From: Nemania diffusa
Lineage: Eukaryota; Ascomycota; Sordariomycetes; Xylariales; Xylariaceae
Assembly (NCBI GenBank): GCA_038501195.1
Contig: JBBPUQ010000002.1
Span: forward strand, 4,318,501-4,382,500
DNA length: 64,000 nucleotides
Direction of reading: 5' to 3'
The first letter of the stretch is position 1. Every line of letters starts with the position of its first letter. Position numbers and translations under genes: made by a program. Below the pieces are notes generated by a model that was not told the DNA's origin, did not search any database, and saw nothing but the letters and a program-made list of their open reading frames with translations. Shown here piece after piece: positions 1 through 12,123 of the stretch.

Positions 1-1165
1 TTGAAATAGGAGGAGATTGAGGCACCTGATATGTCAGATATGAAGAGTCAGGTCGTTGTTCGAGGCTTACTGGAGTTCTGTCCTCGTCAATGTCTTCGGT
101 TGCCGAGGCTGCTGCATCAATCAGATCTTCCCAGCGTTTGCCATAGTCCACCGAGGGCTCAAGCGAATGCGCCTTGCGATCAGCGCCTCCAGGCAAAAGA
201 TGGTCATCGTTCTGTATTCGACGAAGCCAGTCAGTACCCGACCCGCGTGATTTCTGCTTCTTGTGGCCGCGCTTCGTGATAGATTGTTTTCTGGGCCGAC
301 TAGGACCTAGCGACCGCTGCAGCGGAGGCAGGGTCGAAGATCGTCCTGGCGGCGAGTTGGAGAGGATAGATGGAAGTAATTCCCGTCGCCCCAGCCCCAC
401 ATTCATGGGAGGGAATGGCTCGCTAGTCAGCTCAGCGCCGTATTGTATCGGGGGCAGCTCAATTGTGCTCCGGGGAATTCTTCTCCCCTCTGTGTCAGAA
501 TGCCAGCCCTCCAGAAACCCAGTCAGCTGAGGTACGGGCACTGTTGGGGGCCAAGGAGGACGTACAATTTCCGAGTCCCATTCATTCTCAAACTTGTGCT
601 GGCCACCTAATTGAGCTAGAGCGGCGGCAGCACTGGCGGCGGGTAGTTGCGAGCTACCCGCACGCTCGTCGAGGTGTCTCGGTGTTACGGGCGCGCTCGA
701 CTCATCGCGGAAGAATGCATGACGGTCGTGCGGGTAGCTCTTTGTCGGGTCTACGCCCGGTGGAGGTGGGCCAGCGGCGTTCTGGGCCGGTTGTCTATCC
801 GAGGGCGGGGTATTGATCATGAGCAGGAAGCTCTCTTCCGTCGCCGGGAGCTTGGAGATATAATGCTCCGGGTGGGCTCTTCGGATGTGTTCCTGCATCG
901 AACGATACCTCTTTTCCTATTCATCGGAAATGAAGAGCAACGTCAGCAGCCATGACGAGGAGCCTGTCGCATAATGCTCGCGCTACGTCGTAGTCGGTAG
1001 CTATGTGTGCATTGCCAATAGACAGGCGACAGGACCAGAGAGGGGACTTACGCCGATGCATCGCTTCCGACAGCTTGAGCCATCCTGGTTGCGCAATGGG
1101 CAAACAACCTCATTGTTGGCGTCGGTGATCGAGAACGAGGACGTCAAGGAAGTTCGAGGCGGCAT
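1..1165 (-). CDS. Fungal C2H2-type zinc-finger protein, 5' part (truncated by window edge)
   Basis: I built this partial gene by hand: exon 1 is 1165-1052, a 135-nt GTAAGT...AATAG intron follows (1051-917), and exon 2 runs from 916 to the window edge without a stop. The joined protein starts MPPRTSLTSSFSITDANNEV. It then has one atypical zinc finger, C-x9-C-x3-C followed by H-x4-H (QEHIRRAHPEH), and the intron lies between the cysteines and the histidines. The finger is followed by KLPATEESFLLMINTPPS, a block I recall from a conserved family of filamentous-fungal C2H2 proteins. Downstream is Pro/Ser-rich sequence, a basic stretch (RPRKQSITKRGHKKQKSR) and a conserved-looking segment, GTDWLRRIQNDD...KRWEDLIDAAASATEDID. 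The role is probably nuclear and DNA-binding, by inference. A possible donor (GTAAGC) near base 71 could end exon 2 before the edge. Confidence 0.85.
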
Positions 1166-1502
1166 CTTGAGCTGTTACTCAACCCCACCATGAGCTGGCT
1201 GGCTGGCTGGCTGGGTTGGAAGCAGGAAGCGGGGGGCTGTCGCAAGATTGATCGAGTAATTGCCTGATTAATACGCTGTTGTCGATAAGCCCTGAATTGG
1301 GAGCTACCTAGGTATGTAATGTAGATAGATAGGTGTTGATGGAGTACTGTACGAGCAGCTGTTATCCGATGCGAAGCTCTCTGGCATTTGACGTCGAAGT
1401 CTAAGTTAGAATCGTCTCAACCCTGCCGAGGTAGCTCCAAGCTTATTTCCAGTTGTCAGGTGCTACATGGACTGTTTCGAGAAATCCCTGGGGAGAAGCC
1501 GG

Positions 1503-1540
1503 CAGGTAGGCAGGTAGGTAGGTAGGTAGGTGTAGGTGTA
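1503..1540. repeat. (AGGT)n simple repeat
   Basis: An imperfect run of AGGT/AGGC units. It is the longest of many short tracts of this type scattered through the intergenic DNA of the window. Confidence 0.85.
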
Positions 1541-4500
1541 AGTAGAGGTGGGAGGAAGTGACTGGAGACGGCGGGGTGCTCAGGTAGGTGTTCAGGTGTT
1601 CTTGGGGGAGGGGAAGGTCTGGCCTGGCTGAAAGCAGCAATGCCCGTTTGGGAGGTAGGTAGGTATTACTGGGGATCTAGCGAGTGGTGGTTGCCACAGC
1701 GCAGTCAAAGGGAGCACGGCACTACAACATCCGCTGGAGTACCTGTACCTGTGGACGTGGTACTCAATTCGGTAAAGAACTCAACTTGGAAGCTTGGGAC
1801 TCGCACGCGTGGCTTTTAGTGCTAGGTACGGTAATATGAAACAGCTGTAGTCAATCAGGGCAAAGGCAAAGTCACAGCTGAAGAAATCGAAAGGCCAGGC
1901 ACCTTGTCCACGGGCGACCAGATGAGATAGGCGACGACGGAATAGGGTTGCTGTAGCTTGAACAATCCCTCCAGACAGCCGCTGCAGCTCTACGATTCGA
2001 GGGAGACAAAGACAGCTTGCTTGTTCCTTTATTGGCTATCTGCCGTCATTGGAGTGAATAGCCAGCTTCCTTTCTGACTCGATCGAGGATCGACCGGGGT
2101 TTGCGCCTCGACGGTTGGTTCTTGGTTGTCTAGGTGGGGTGTCCATCCCAGCCGGCGGGAGCAGATACTTACCTAGGTAGGTACATACGCATTAAGGTAC
2201 CTAAGGTAAGGGAGGTAGGTACCTAAGGTAGCGTGGAACAGGTAGCAGACGACCAGGGAGACTTGGCTACCTAAACCGATTAACGAATGCTGAGGGGACT
2301 TTGTGGCATACTTTATTAGGTATAGGTCAAGTTGGGCAGCACGAGTCTCTTTATCCAGTACCTAAACTCGGCCGGGGGCTCTAAAGCAGGTATGTAACTA
2401 CCTCGAGCAGTGCTGGCACCGTCAGAGCTTTGGATCTGCTTATTTGGAATACCTATCCTACTGTATGTACAGCACACAATGAAGCCTTCTCGGGGGAAGC
2501 TCTGGATCAAAGATGTCGTGTGACGCATGGATGAGTAGAAAGCTATCTGCTACCTGCTCAAAGGAAGCTATTGTCTTACAATACAATACCGTAGGTACCT
2601 ACCACCCCGCTGTCGACCTACAGTTTGGGCGTAGATTATACATGCGACAGGCGAGTTGTACGCGATAAGGACGGCGAAGAGCGGGACTGCATGACCTCAC
2701 CGTGGTACTCGAGATGCATGACAGGCTGTTGCTTGCAGAAGCTTGAAAAAGAGGGGTTCCAGAAGTGGGTAATGTGATGCCGAAATCCTGGCACTCTTTT
2801 TTTAACCAGTAAATCCTGGCCGAGTTGCGAGCTCTCGGATTGGCTCCAGTAGTTGAAGCTTGGAATTGGCGGGGGAGCGGGCTATATGCGTACCTAGAAA
2901 ATGAGGGTCCATCTAGCCTAGCAGAAGCCGGATCCCTGTCCGTAATAGGTCATACTTGTACATAAAGCAGAGCTTTTAATTGACTCTACTGTAAGCTCTA
3001 CCGGCTAGTCTAGTTGGCTTGCTTCATACCTACATGCATACCTAACATACATAGACCTGAGCCTCTTCATGCTAGAGAAAACTAGAGCTAGGATACGTAT
3101 TCTATAATAGCGGTATAATACCTACATTATGTACGTAGGGCTCACATGCAATTACATAATAAGTCAGGCAGAAGGATGCTTGTGCTTGCTTGGTTGTAAG
3201 CGCGTGGCTTGCACTACTGCTACAAAATACAGTTTTCGCTTCCCCATTTATATCGTAGCACCGTAACAACTGGCCGTAGGGATCAATGTGATTTGAATTG
3301 CCCGCACCAGTGCTGTATATAATATATTCAATACTATCTAGGCGAATATCTGTAGGTTTATAGTGTAAAGCGTGGAAAAATCATAAATTACTCAGTGGTG
3401 TAGCCCAATTGCCAATTTTCAATTGAGAACGATAGCTGATGGTAGGTATGTACAAGAGTCGAAAGCTGCCCAGGTAGCTTTCTTACTTGAGCATAAAAAG
3501 CAACAGCTGTCGACCTTACCCATGCAGTGTTGCTTGGAGGTAGTCAGAGGTTGCCTCCTCCTAGCTCAATTATTGCTTTGCTGCAGCTTCCCCTGCTTGC
3601 CTTATCTTGCATTGTCACAAGTTGTCAGCTTCCTAGACTAGCACCTATATACACAGATACAGATACCTACATGTATATCGCTTTACCTACTTGGCTACAT
3701 GCAGACAGCACCTAAACCGCCTTACTTACTGTAGGTAAACACTTGCATTGCTAAGGCGTCGCATCCCAAGTCTCCCAAGTTCTTGCGCTTCTATATCTCC
3801 ATTTTTATTTTTATTTTTGCGCCTTTATTTTAGTACCCACGAGACAATGAAAGAGACCCTTCCTGGCCCAGAATACTGAAACTACCTACAAGTATCTAAC
3901 TACATGTAGGTAGCTCCTAGGCTGAAAATATGGGGAAGACATGCTCCCTAGGTTGAGTACTTACCTGTAGATAGCTCAAATCTTCAAAGATCCACAGGTA
4001 CCTACTCGCGCAGAGTTAGGTAAGTACCTACCTGAGCGTGGAGCCAGTATGTTAGGTAACCTGCAAAATGACCACTTGACCTATGTACTTGCGAATTGGT
4101 GGGGTTGTTACCAAGATAGAAGTAGCACTCAAGAAGGCATAGTTTAGTTTGGGTCATTGGTCTACGCAGTAGAGACGGCAGTTTGCCTGGAATATTGGAC
4201 CAATACTTTGGACTGTATCGAAAAAGTTTTTCAACCAACAACAGTCTTCTATCTACCCCCGCAAAATCTATATAGAAACGATATCCGATTTAAGTTTCCC
4301 CATTGGCGTATTCACGAAACATGCTCTAGATATTTAAAGTCGTGCGTACTGCATACCATTACAATCAAATCGGGAGTACAAAGAATTTGCTACAAATTTG
4401 TTCAATAGTCGATGTAACAGAAGTTTTGCGAGTCGGGAGTATTGCATAGATCAATTATTGACACAGCTCTTGTCATCCCTGGAGACGCTCCGAGTCTATG

Positions 4501-4568
4501 TATGTACTGGAACTCTAGATATCGTATGGGGGACCTTGAGGGGGGGAAATCCTAGAATTAAGCTGTCC

Positions 4569-4612
4569 AACTTCAACTAAGTCTACATAAGCATTAGACT
4601 TCAAATTGAAGT
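4569..4612. repeat. Imperfect inverted repeat (hairpin)
   Basis: The arms are about 17-19 nt each (AACTTCAA...GTCTA on both strands) around a short CATAAGCAT loop. The left arm has a small gap relative to the right. Its function is unknown, and it could be a remnant of a small inverted-repeat element. Confidence 0.5.
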
Positions 4613-5176
4613 TGTTTTGCTGGTAGTTGTGACTGGATTATATTATCACCATGTGCGCTACTGAGGGGCTTCATAGCTTTATTGATATTGGTCTGAAATA
4701 TAGGTAGTAATATGCAAAGACATTTGGTACTATAAGAACTATTCGCGGAGTTAACATACGCTAAGGTCTTGACGAGCAGGACGCAGCCAACAAAACTGGT
4801 ATAACAACTAGTCTATGTTCATAGGGACTTTCTATAGTAGAGGCCTGATAGCTGCTGCTGTAGGAATATCCCGATCTATGTCTCCTCCATTATCTTTCTT
4901 GGTTTATGTTTGTCGCGATATAAGTCAATAGTGAAGAGCCAGGTCATAATGAGATCGTTTCAATTGGTCTGGTTGGTTATTCTAATACAAAATACCACCA
5001 TTCATGACAAGTGTTATTCCTACACACGAAATCCTGAACGCCTCTTGACTCCTAACATAGTGTAGTCTAGCGTCAGTACCCCTTCTTTTATAAGAGCCTT
5101 TCCTGGAGGAATTCCGACTTCCCCATGTTGTAGCGCCCTCGTCGTATTTATATCAACCGCCTTGGGTATGGATATA

Positions 5177-6260
5177 TTAAGCAAGATAGCTCCTCCAGCC
5201 CCAGTACACTGCGGCGACAGTCCCTAGTACCATCGCCCATCTCTTTAGACCTGTGCGAATTTCGCTTCTAAAAATCTCCTCCATAGCTTTAGAGTCGTTA
5301 GAGCGTGGGAAATCGATGCCCTTTGGCACCTCACAGCCAAGTGCCTTGCACTGTAAAATTCAAGTCAGCTCCCGCCATCTCGAGTGTTGGAAGTGTTTCT
5401 GAAGCATGAAAAGTTTCTAAGACACCCACACGAGGGTGTCCGTGGCTCCAGAAATGTCTAGAATAGGGAAACAAGAATAATTTTAGGAATTGCTCACCAA
5501 GGGTTCCCAGCCGTCTCTAACATCAAAGAATACAAGCTTCTCTGGGGGCACGTGCTCCTTAAGGAATGCAAGATGTCTCTCCCACACTTGGCCCTCTTGT
5601 GCACCGCCTGCCGCCCTTCTTGACGGGAATACCTCGCCCCAGCGGCCATCGCGCATCGCAGACGTCCAAGTACTAAAGTGACGCATCTAGGGAAATCAAA
5701 AGTTAGCAGACGCTTCCTCATGGAGCGAAGCGGGGACGTCTCGTTACAACAAGAAAAGAGCTACTGCTGTCGACATCTCACAACATGGGCCAATAATTGG
5801 ATGTAATAAATTATCTTACCGGATTGTTGAACATTAGCACGAAACCAAAGAACCAAACTTGGGCGTTGCTAGCTGTCTTGTCGAGCGACTCGGCCCATTT
5901 GTCCGAATCTCGGACCGTGCAGATGACCTTGGCATCCGGGTATAGCCTCATCAACTCGGGGACAAAGACACAAGCCGGTGTGTCCGTGACTGCCACATAG
6001 CCGTCCATAAGTTGCGACAACTCCTTCATTACGAATGCATCGTCTTCAGCGCTGCGGATTGGCGTGTGCTTTAATATCCTCGTCCAGGTTTTGATGTTGT
6101 AGCTCTCGCCCTTGCTAATTTGCGTGCCGCAATGATGTACGGGGCCGTCGAGGAGGATCGAAAGGGCTTGGCTGAACGATGTCGTCCCAGTCCGGGGTAG
6201 CCCGGCTCCGATAACCTGAAGTGTCTTCCCGGGCTGGGGTCTAGACGCTTCTTGACCCAT
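5177..6260 (-). CDS. Sulfotransferase-like P-loop protein (fungal Sulfotransfer_4 type)
   Basis: There are three exons: 6260-5820, 5686-5498 and 5350-5177, with introns GTAAGA...CCTAG and GTGAGC...TACAG, both phase 0. The joined protein has 267 residues. Near the N-terminus is the sulfotransferase 5'-phosphosulfate loop, GAGLPRTGTTSF (about residues 18-29). VICTVRDSDKWAES follows as the 3'-phosphate-binding region. Splicing exon 2 to exon 3 creates DGWEPLCKALGCEVPKG, the usual C-terminal signature of this family, which confirms the junction. The last about 20 residues (WAMVLGTVAAVYWGWRSYLA) look like a single membrane anchor, common in fungal members. The expected donor is PAPS; the acceptor is unknown. 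Large intergenic gaps flank it on both sides, so context does not suggest a pathway. Confidence 0.9.
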
Positions 6261-9200
6261 ATTTGCGGTATTGAAAAGAGAGTTGCTCGATATATCAGAC
6301 TTGGAAGAGGACGTATCGAGTGTTGAGGTGAGTTGGTCTCTAGGCGTGGCTAGTTCGAGTCGTTAGAAGCGTCGCTGAAAATAGAAGATCTTTTGGGACC
6401 AGTCTAACATACAATCATTGAATAAGCAGGGCAGATAGCAAGACTTTATAGGATTCTATGTATGGCATATTCATAAATATGCAGATAAGCTCTCTTACTA
6501 AAGCTCTAACACCGTAGGATATGGATGTGTGTGTTCTGATTACGCAAAGTCACTTGAAGCGACTTCGCTCCCTTGCAAAACAGATAGACCCCAGCACAGA
6601 TAAGTATGTATATGGAATAATACATTACACAAACTTCATGTTGTCATCCCTGCCCCCAAAGTTGTCATTGGACAAGCGGATTCCGTATAGTCTAGAGTGC
6701 CAAGCGTAAGCACAGATGCATGAAGTGCCGAACTACTGTACTAATATCTTGACCTTCTGTTTTCACTAAGGAATCGAGCCACTAGCATAGATAAAAGGGC
6801 TCTCTTGCCGCCTGCTGTGACATTCGAAACGTGTTTCATGTAACCTGCTTTGATTATGTAGATTTACTGTAACCTGTGTTAGTATCTACAATACGTTGAT
6901 ATGACTAAGTATGTCCGCTTTACTTAGACTCCTTTTGAGATGTACTCGAAAGCTTGCAGAGGTCGCAGAATCCTTATGAGCTTACTCAGTACCGTGGTAA
7001 TTCTCAATTGGTAAAACCGACGAAGGATCAGACAAGGAACGTCATGCTTCCAAGGCGGGCGGGCCGTAGGGCACTGCCGCGAAAGACTACCATAAAATCC
7101 ATTAAGAGGCACCTTAGCGTGGCGCAATTTAAGTATTAGTACACTGTGCCATCAAAGAAGGTCGAGTCTACGCTCAAGCCATCGGGCATGAGTTAACTGA
7201 TCGATAGTGCATCGTTTTCATCTTCGTAGCCTGTGTTATATCGTCCCTCATTGTTATTATAAAATAGGAGTCTCCTCGGCAATGGGTAGAGGTGCAAATA
7301 AAGCTCCGTAATAAAGGCTATTATCCTATCCACCTATGGGGTATTTGAGAAAAAAAACCCCCGTTGCAAGATGCAGTGATCGACAGCTGCTGTTTTAAGC
7401 CCCTAACTGATCGACAACGTTAGTGTACGAGCGTCATGTTTGTGCTATTCTTCGTCTGCGCTAAATGAATTGCTAATACGTTAATTGAATTCGGTATTAC
7501 ACTAGACGGGCATTGAGTCTGGGCACGTTTTCCCTTGCCGTAAAGCGTTTTCTAGGAGTTGGGCGTATCGACGTACCTAATCTGCTCGTACTTGGATTGG
7601 TGGATATATGGATATACGGGACCGACATATTGAGTATCTAGCTATGTACATAATACTTTAGATAGGTTTACGACGTTTTAGAGAAGGGAATGGTTTTTTA
7701 AGCAGATTGCTAGTTTAACTTCTTGCGTGTCTACAGTAGAAATGAGTATTTAATGAACAAACATATAGTGCTGATAAGTTCAATGAAATATTCTGCGTAA
7801 ACAATGTTTATCATGCCCTGGAAGATCATCAACCATTTGTATTAGCATATTGTGGTATATAATGTCATTGTGATTACAGTACATACCTACTGTACCATAC
7901 CACCAGTTTTAATAGAGGATGGGTAGGTATCGCGATTTTCGGCTTATCCTATGTAAGAGGTGCGTACGGAATTGCTCACCTTGTGTTAAGGTTTAGCAAC
8001 TATGCTGTGATATTGTTGTCAGATTGCAACATTTGATGAGTGGCGCACTATGATAGATTTGTCAATTCATTGGCGTTAGTACGCTATTAGATTAGGCCAA
8101 TACGCTAATACGTGACCTCTTAGTACTTACGAAATCAGCCCGTACGGCGTAGACTTTAATTCTGAAAAAAAGCCATCTATCTATCTAGACAAGTTGACCC
8201 GGGCGGAGGGAGACATAATTAATGCCTCGGGATATCGCGTGGCCGACATGCACGATCCTATACTTTATGAGAAGGGTAGAATCTGGTACAGTGTCCGTAG
8301 TAGAACTTGCTATTTGACACATGAGCAACAGTTTGCATCATTTCAAACTAACACTGAATCTATTTGAATAATCGAATAGGTAGACGTTAAAGTAACGTTT
8401 ATGGCTTAGATAATAAACAATAGATTTGTTACTATTTGACTCAGTGCCTGTGATTATGTTCAAGTTGTTACATGGCAATGCTTATATCCCTTTAAGTATG
8501 AGTATGCATATAACAGGTACTCTAATCGGATTAGAATATAATGCTTAAATAATATTTAACTAATGTATGCATATTATGTAACTACCTACCTACCTACATA
8601 CAAAGTACCTGTCTAGGTACTACCTAGACTATCAAAATAGGCTCGGGCAGATCGGGGTAAGAGCATGCCCGAGTCGGTGGGATGCTAGCCGATGTGCAGG
8701 GCAGATGCCAATACCTTGGTACGAAACCAACTCCTAGCCGTCGCTCTACACAGACGACTTTACTGATTGCTCCTATTTTCTTAGAACTTAGTTTCGTGTC
8801 AGGCTACAATTTTGAATACAACGCAGCTCATGCAATGTCGTCGCCTATGGCTTCATTTTACCGCGTAAAACTAAGATATTCAAAGAAGCTAGAGCTATTA
8901 TCTTTGTGGCCATCATGAATTCAAGCCGGACTACATACCCAGACTCCGGAACTCATGCATTGGCGTGCTGCATACTTGGTCCGGAGGTGCTCAATCAGGT
9001 ACTTCGGGTGGGAATACGAGTTATGAGTTATATGTCTCGGACGTAGAGTCGATATAGTGCACGCTGTAGCGAGCTGACAAGGTGTTAAGTATCGGGCTGA
9101 ATTATAGCATGATGCACTGGTCATTTTAGTTCATGCACTCAGTAACCTGATTCGTTAGACAACATCATGAAATCATTTATTGTCTGTATACCTATCTGAG

Positions 9201-10347
9201 GATATCGTACGTGTTAGGCGTACACTTTTTCAGCTAAGTAAGTGTACATAGGCAAAGGCGCATGCGCTTAATGGTATAACCATTTTCAGTCTAGGGTAAG
9301 TACACGGTAGTGCATCTCAAGCTCCATCCCATTACCAAATATGCTACAATAGGTAGGTTACGTACCTAGGGTATACTTGCCAAGGTGATATTACTGGACC
9401 GGGCGATCCGTAGGGTCGAGACCGGTATGTACTGCGACCTGCCGGCATCATTTGTGGCTTACTTGTACATCTCGTTTCCACTTGCCGTCTTTTGTCGAGT
9501 GGTGACACGGGTACCAAGATCCTCACCCGTTCCAGCTACATGGGTTGATCGTTGAGGTAGGTATTAAGTATCTAAAGCAGCAAGAAGAAGGAGGAGAGGA
9601 CAGACATACATGAGAAAGCAAACTGCCTATTATATAGATATTCTACGTATTCTCTATCAGGATTAGGTAGGTACTATGTAGGTAGCATGTGTTCACTCAT
9701 TATGTTTGCTTTATCCAATCTATCTCTGTAATTGAACCCAAGTATACTCACACCTCTTCCTGCTACAGTAATACCATTTCTTTCCCCGTTGTGACGACGC
9801 GTACTCTCCCACCCTACTACCTAGTAACACGCAAGTAATATGTAAAGGATGGAGGATGAAGGATGGTAGTAATGGTGGTGGTGGTGTTGGACAAACAAGC
9901 CTAGATAGGACATTGACTCTCCGACCACTCATCTGAGCGAGCTGGCTGTGTCTTATGTCTTATTTATCATCTTACCTGCTATATATGTCCGTGTGCGCAT
10001 TCGGCTGATCAGCCGCTGCCGACTGTTTCAATCCCGCCATTGTTTCTTTTCTCGTCCGCGGCGAAACCCGCATTCGACCCCGTCACTGACCTTGTTTCTA
10101 TAAACTCTCCCCCTCCATGCTCCATGCTCCATGCTCCATGCTCCATGCTCCATGTCTCTGAAGTAAGATGACCCCTCCTCCCACACCACATCCCTAGATC
10201 CCCAGATCCCCCACACCCTCCCCGACTGTTCTCGTCAACGAGCCTCCCGTATACCGACCAGATGACTCCCCGCCACACTCTGCGTCTCACGGGGACACTC
10301 GCTCAAATACTCCCGTCATCGGGACACCAGACTGATCATCATCAATC
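6261..10347. other. Gene-free stretch (4.1 kb)
   Basis: No coding sequence is supported. Composition is moderately AT-rich, with ACCTACCT tracts around 8580-8625 and 9660-9690. The last about 350 bases are pyrimidine-rich on the plus strand, which fits the promoter and leader of the gene starting at 10348. Confidence 0.6.
10113..10154 (+). repeat. (CTCCATG)6 heptamer tandem repeat
   Basis: Six perfect 7-bp copies lie about 195-235 bp upstream of the metallo-beta-lactamase-fold gene, inside its presumed promoter or leader. Each copy contains an ATG followed by CTC, so if transcribed it would add upstream start codons. Confidence 0.95.
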
Positions 10348-12123
10348 ATGGCGTTGACACTGAAGCACCTCAACTCCGACGCCTCTTTTCTGCTCTCCTT
10401 CGAGCCAGTCATACCCGAATCCCTAGCGGACTCGGTGACCCCACGTCCGTATACCGTTCTGCTGGATCCGTGGATCACCGGCCCGTCGACCATATTCCAT
10501 CCCCGTCTCTCCATCACTTCACATAAGTATCCCGCCTGCATCTCATCGCTTGCGGAATTAACGCCGCCTCCCGATCTCGTCATCATCAGCCATCACAAGC
10601 CCGACCACTGCCATGAGGCTACATTGCGCCAGTTGCCCGCGAACGGGAAGACGCTGATTCTTGCTGAGCCCGCATCCGCACGCCTCATCAGGAGCTGGAA
10701 ACACTTCGACAAGAAGAATATCCGCGCCATCCCGCGATGGGAAGACCCGCGGGTAACGGGCAAGGAGTCCGTGGTACGAATTCCAGTTCCAGCTCTGCAA
10801 CCAGGTAGCGGTCGGGAGGGTGAAATCACCGTCGCCTTTATTCCCCAAAAGCGTGATCTTGCCGGTCTACATGGCGCCATCGGTATTACATATAAAGCAC
10901 CGACTGCGCATGACCCAACCAACCAAGTATCCCTAGTCAAGGTCCTCACGCCTCCTTCGACGCCACCAGAATCGCATGTGCCGACATCTAACGGCGCCGC
11001 AATAAAGCCACCCGTCAAGGCACCGGTGGGAGACACGTTCCTACTACCCCCAACGCCGCCTGTCTCCCCCATCACGCCCATCTCGCCGAGCTCTTTGCGA
11101 TCCATCCGCTCTGCTTCTACACTGATTGCATCACCAACACTATCTCTTTATAACCCCAGCTTCCGCCCATCAACCTCTTCTCATAACGAAAAGGCCTTAC
11201 CACCTAGCGCCTTTAGTCTCAGCCGGCCAATCTCGTTGATTTTCTCTCCTCATGGGATACAGTACAACTGTCTTGCACATTACGCGACATCCCACCTTGT
11301 CGCCGAGGCAGCGTTACCGCTGACGGCACTTCTTCATTGCATGGACAGCATCAGCAATCCCTGGTGGCTCGGCGGAAATATCTGCGCCGGCGTGCCATTT
11401 GGCGCCGAGATCGCCTCGAAGCTGGGGGCGCGGCTGTGGATAAGCGCACACGATGGGGAGAAAGACGTCCGGGGGCTGGCAACAGCACTGCTTAAGACTT
11501 ACCGGTGGAACGATGAAGAGATCGAAAGCGTTCTCGATTCTCGAGCCAGTGGTGTTTCCGGAAATGATCACAAAACAGGCCAGGACAGCGCTGAGGACAA
11601 ACCCAAAGGAGCGCGAAAGTCTAATACTGAAATCCTGCGCCTAAAATGCGGCGAAGAGATTCTCGTCTCCGGAACAGGACAGTTGTGGCGCACCACTGCT
11701 TCCGATGGTGATATCCAATCGACTCCGAACCTCGCCAAGGCAATCGGCGTTCCTCCACCGCCGACAATTATGGCAGCGCCAACTGGGCTTAAGCAGAAAG
11801 GACAGAAAGGAAAGCACAGCAAAAAAACGCCGGAGATGCCAGTGCTACCCAAAGTCCAGGATGGCATGTCACCGAAGAAGCTCGCGATCTATAAGGCTTT
11901 GAAGACCATGGACTTGATCAGGCCATCGCCGAGGCTGGTTTTAGAGCAACATGTCACGAGCAACCTAGCCTCTACTTTGCAAGACCCAAAAGTTTTGCCT
12001 ATTCAGAGTTTGGCCGAAATCAAAACCGAAAAGGCCGCAGAGGTCTCGGTGGTTGACGGCACCGTACCCAAGAGCGATCCAAGTGATGCGGCGTTGTCGA
12101 CGAGGTTGGAGATACCTACTTAG
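10348..12123 (+). CDS. Metallo-beta-lactamase-fold protein (fungal, UlaG-like)
   Basis: One uninterrupted frame of 591 residues starts at an ATG in good context (AATCATGG). The N-terminal half has a metallo-beta-lactamase-type core: YTVLLDPWITGPS, then DLVIISHHKPDHCHEATLRQ (about residues 72-91), the equivalent of the HxHxDH metal motif. A Pro/Ser/Thr-rich insert with TPP and SP repeats follows (about 190-285), probably disordered and phosphorylatable. The fold resumes at SPHGIQYNCLAHYATSHL, with NPWWLGGNICAGVPFGAEIA and a late SAHDGEKD histidine. The C-terminus is basic and low-complexity. The second histidine of HxHxDH reads as Lys (H-x-K-x-D-H), so metal binding may be altered. Substrate is unknown. 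The gene converges with the penta-EF-hand gene, 925 bp apart. Confidence 0.88.
   Translation: MALTLKHLNSDASFLLSFEPVIPESLADSVTPRPYTVLLDPWITGPSTIFHPRLSITSHKYPACISSLAELTPPPDLVIISHHKPDHCHEATLRQLPANGKTLILAEPASARLIRSWKHFDKKNIRAIPRWEDPRVTGKESVVRIPVPALQPGSGREGEITVAFIPQKRDLAGLHGAIGITYKAPTAHDPTNQVSLVKVLTPPSTPPESHVPTSNGAAIKPPVKAPVGDTFLLPPTPPVSPITPISPSSLRSIRSASTLIASPTLSLYNPSFRPSTSSHNEKALPPSAFSLSRPISLIFSPHGIQYNCLAHYATSHLVAEAALPLTALLHCMDSISNPWWLGGNICAGVPFGAEIASKLGARLWISAHDGEKDVRGLATALLKTYRWNDEEIESVLDSRASGVSGNDHKTGQDSAEDKPKGARKSNTEILRLKCGEEILVSGTGQLWRTTASDGDIQSTPNLAKAIGVPPPPTIMAAPTGLKQKGQKGKHSKKTPEMPVLPKVQDGMSPKKLAIYKALKTMDLIRPSPRLVLEQHVTSNLASTLQDPKVLPIQSLAEIKTEKAAEVSVVDGTVPKSDPSDAALSTRLEIPT

Larger units (their letters stand above)
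1166..5176. other. Gene-free stretch with AGGT/ACCT tracts
   Basis: I find no supportable gene here. The stretch contains many AGGTAGGT and ACCTACCT tracts, for example 1503-1540, 2169-2232 and 2590-2605. It also has an imperfect hairpin at 4569-4612. The short open frames show no family motif and no plausible splice partners. The part next to 1165 is presumably the promoter of the zinc-finger gene. Confidence 0.6.

Noticed and set aside
1503..1540. Telomere-like (TAGG)n tract
   Set aside because: Fungal telomeres are TTAGGG arrays. These tracts are short, interrupted and spread through the window.
10558..11105. Antisense frames of 96 and 170 codons opposite the MBL-fold gene
   Set aside because: They are complementary shadows of a gene with clear family motifs on the plus strand.
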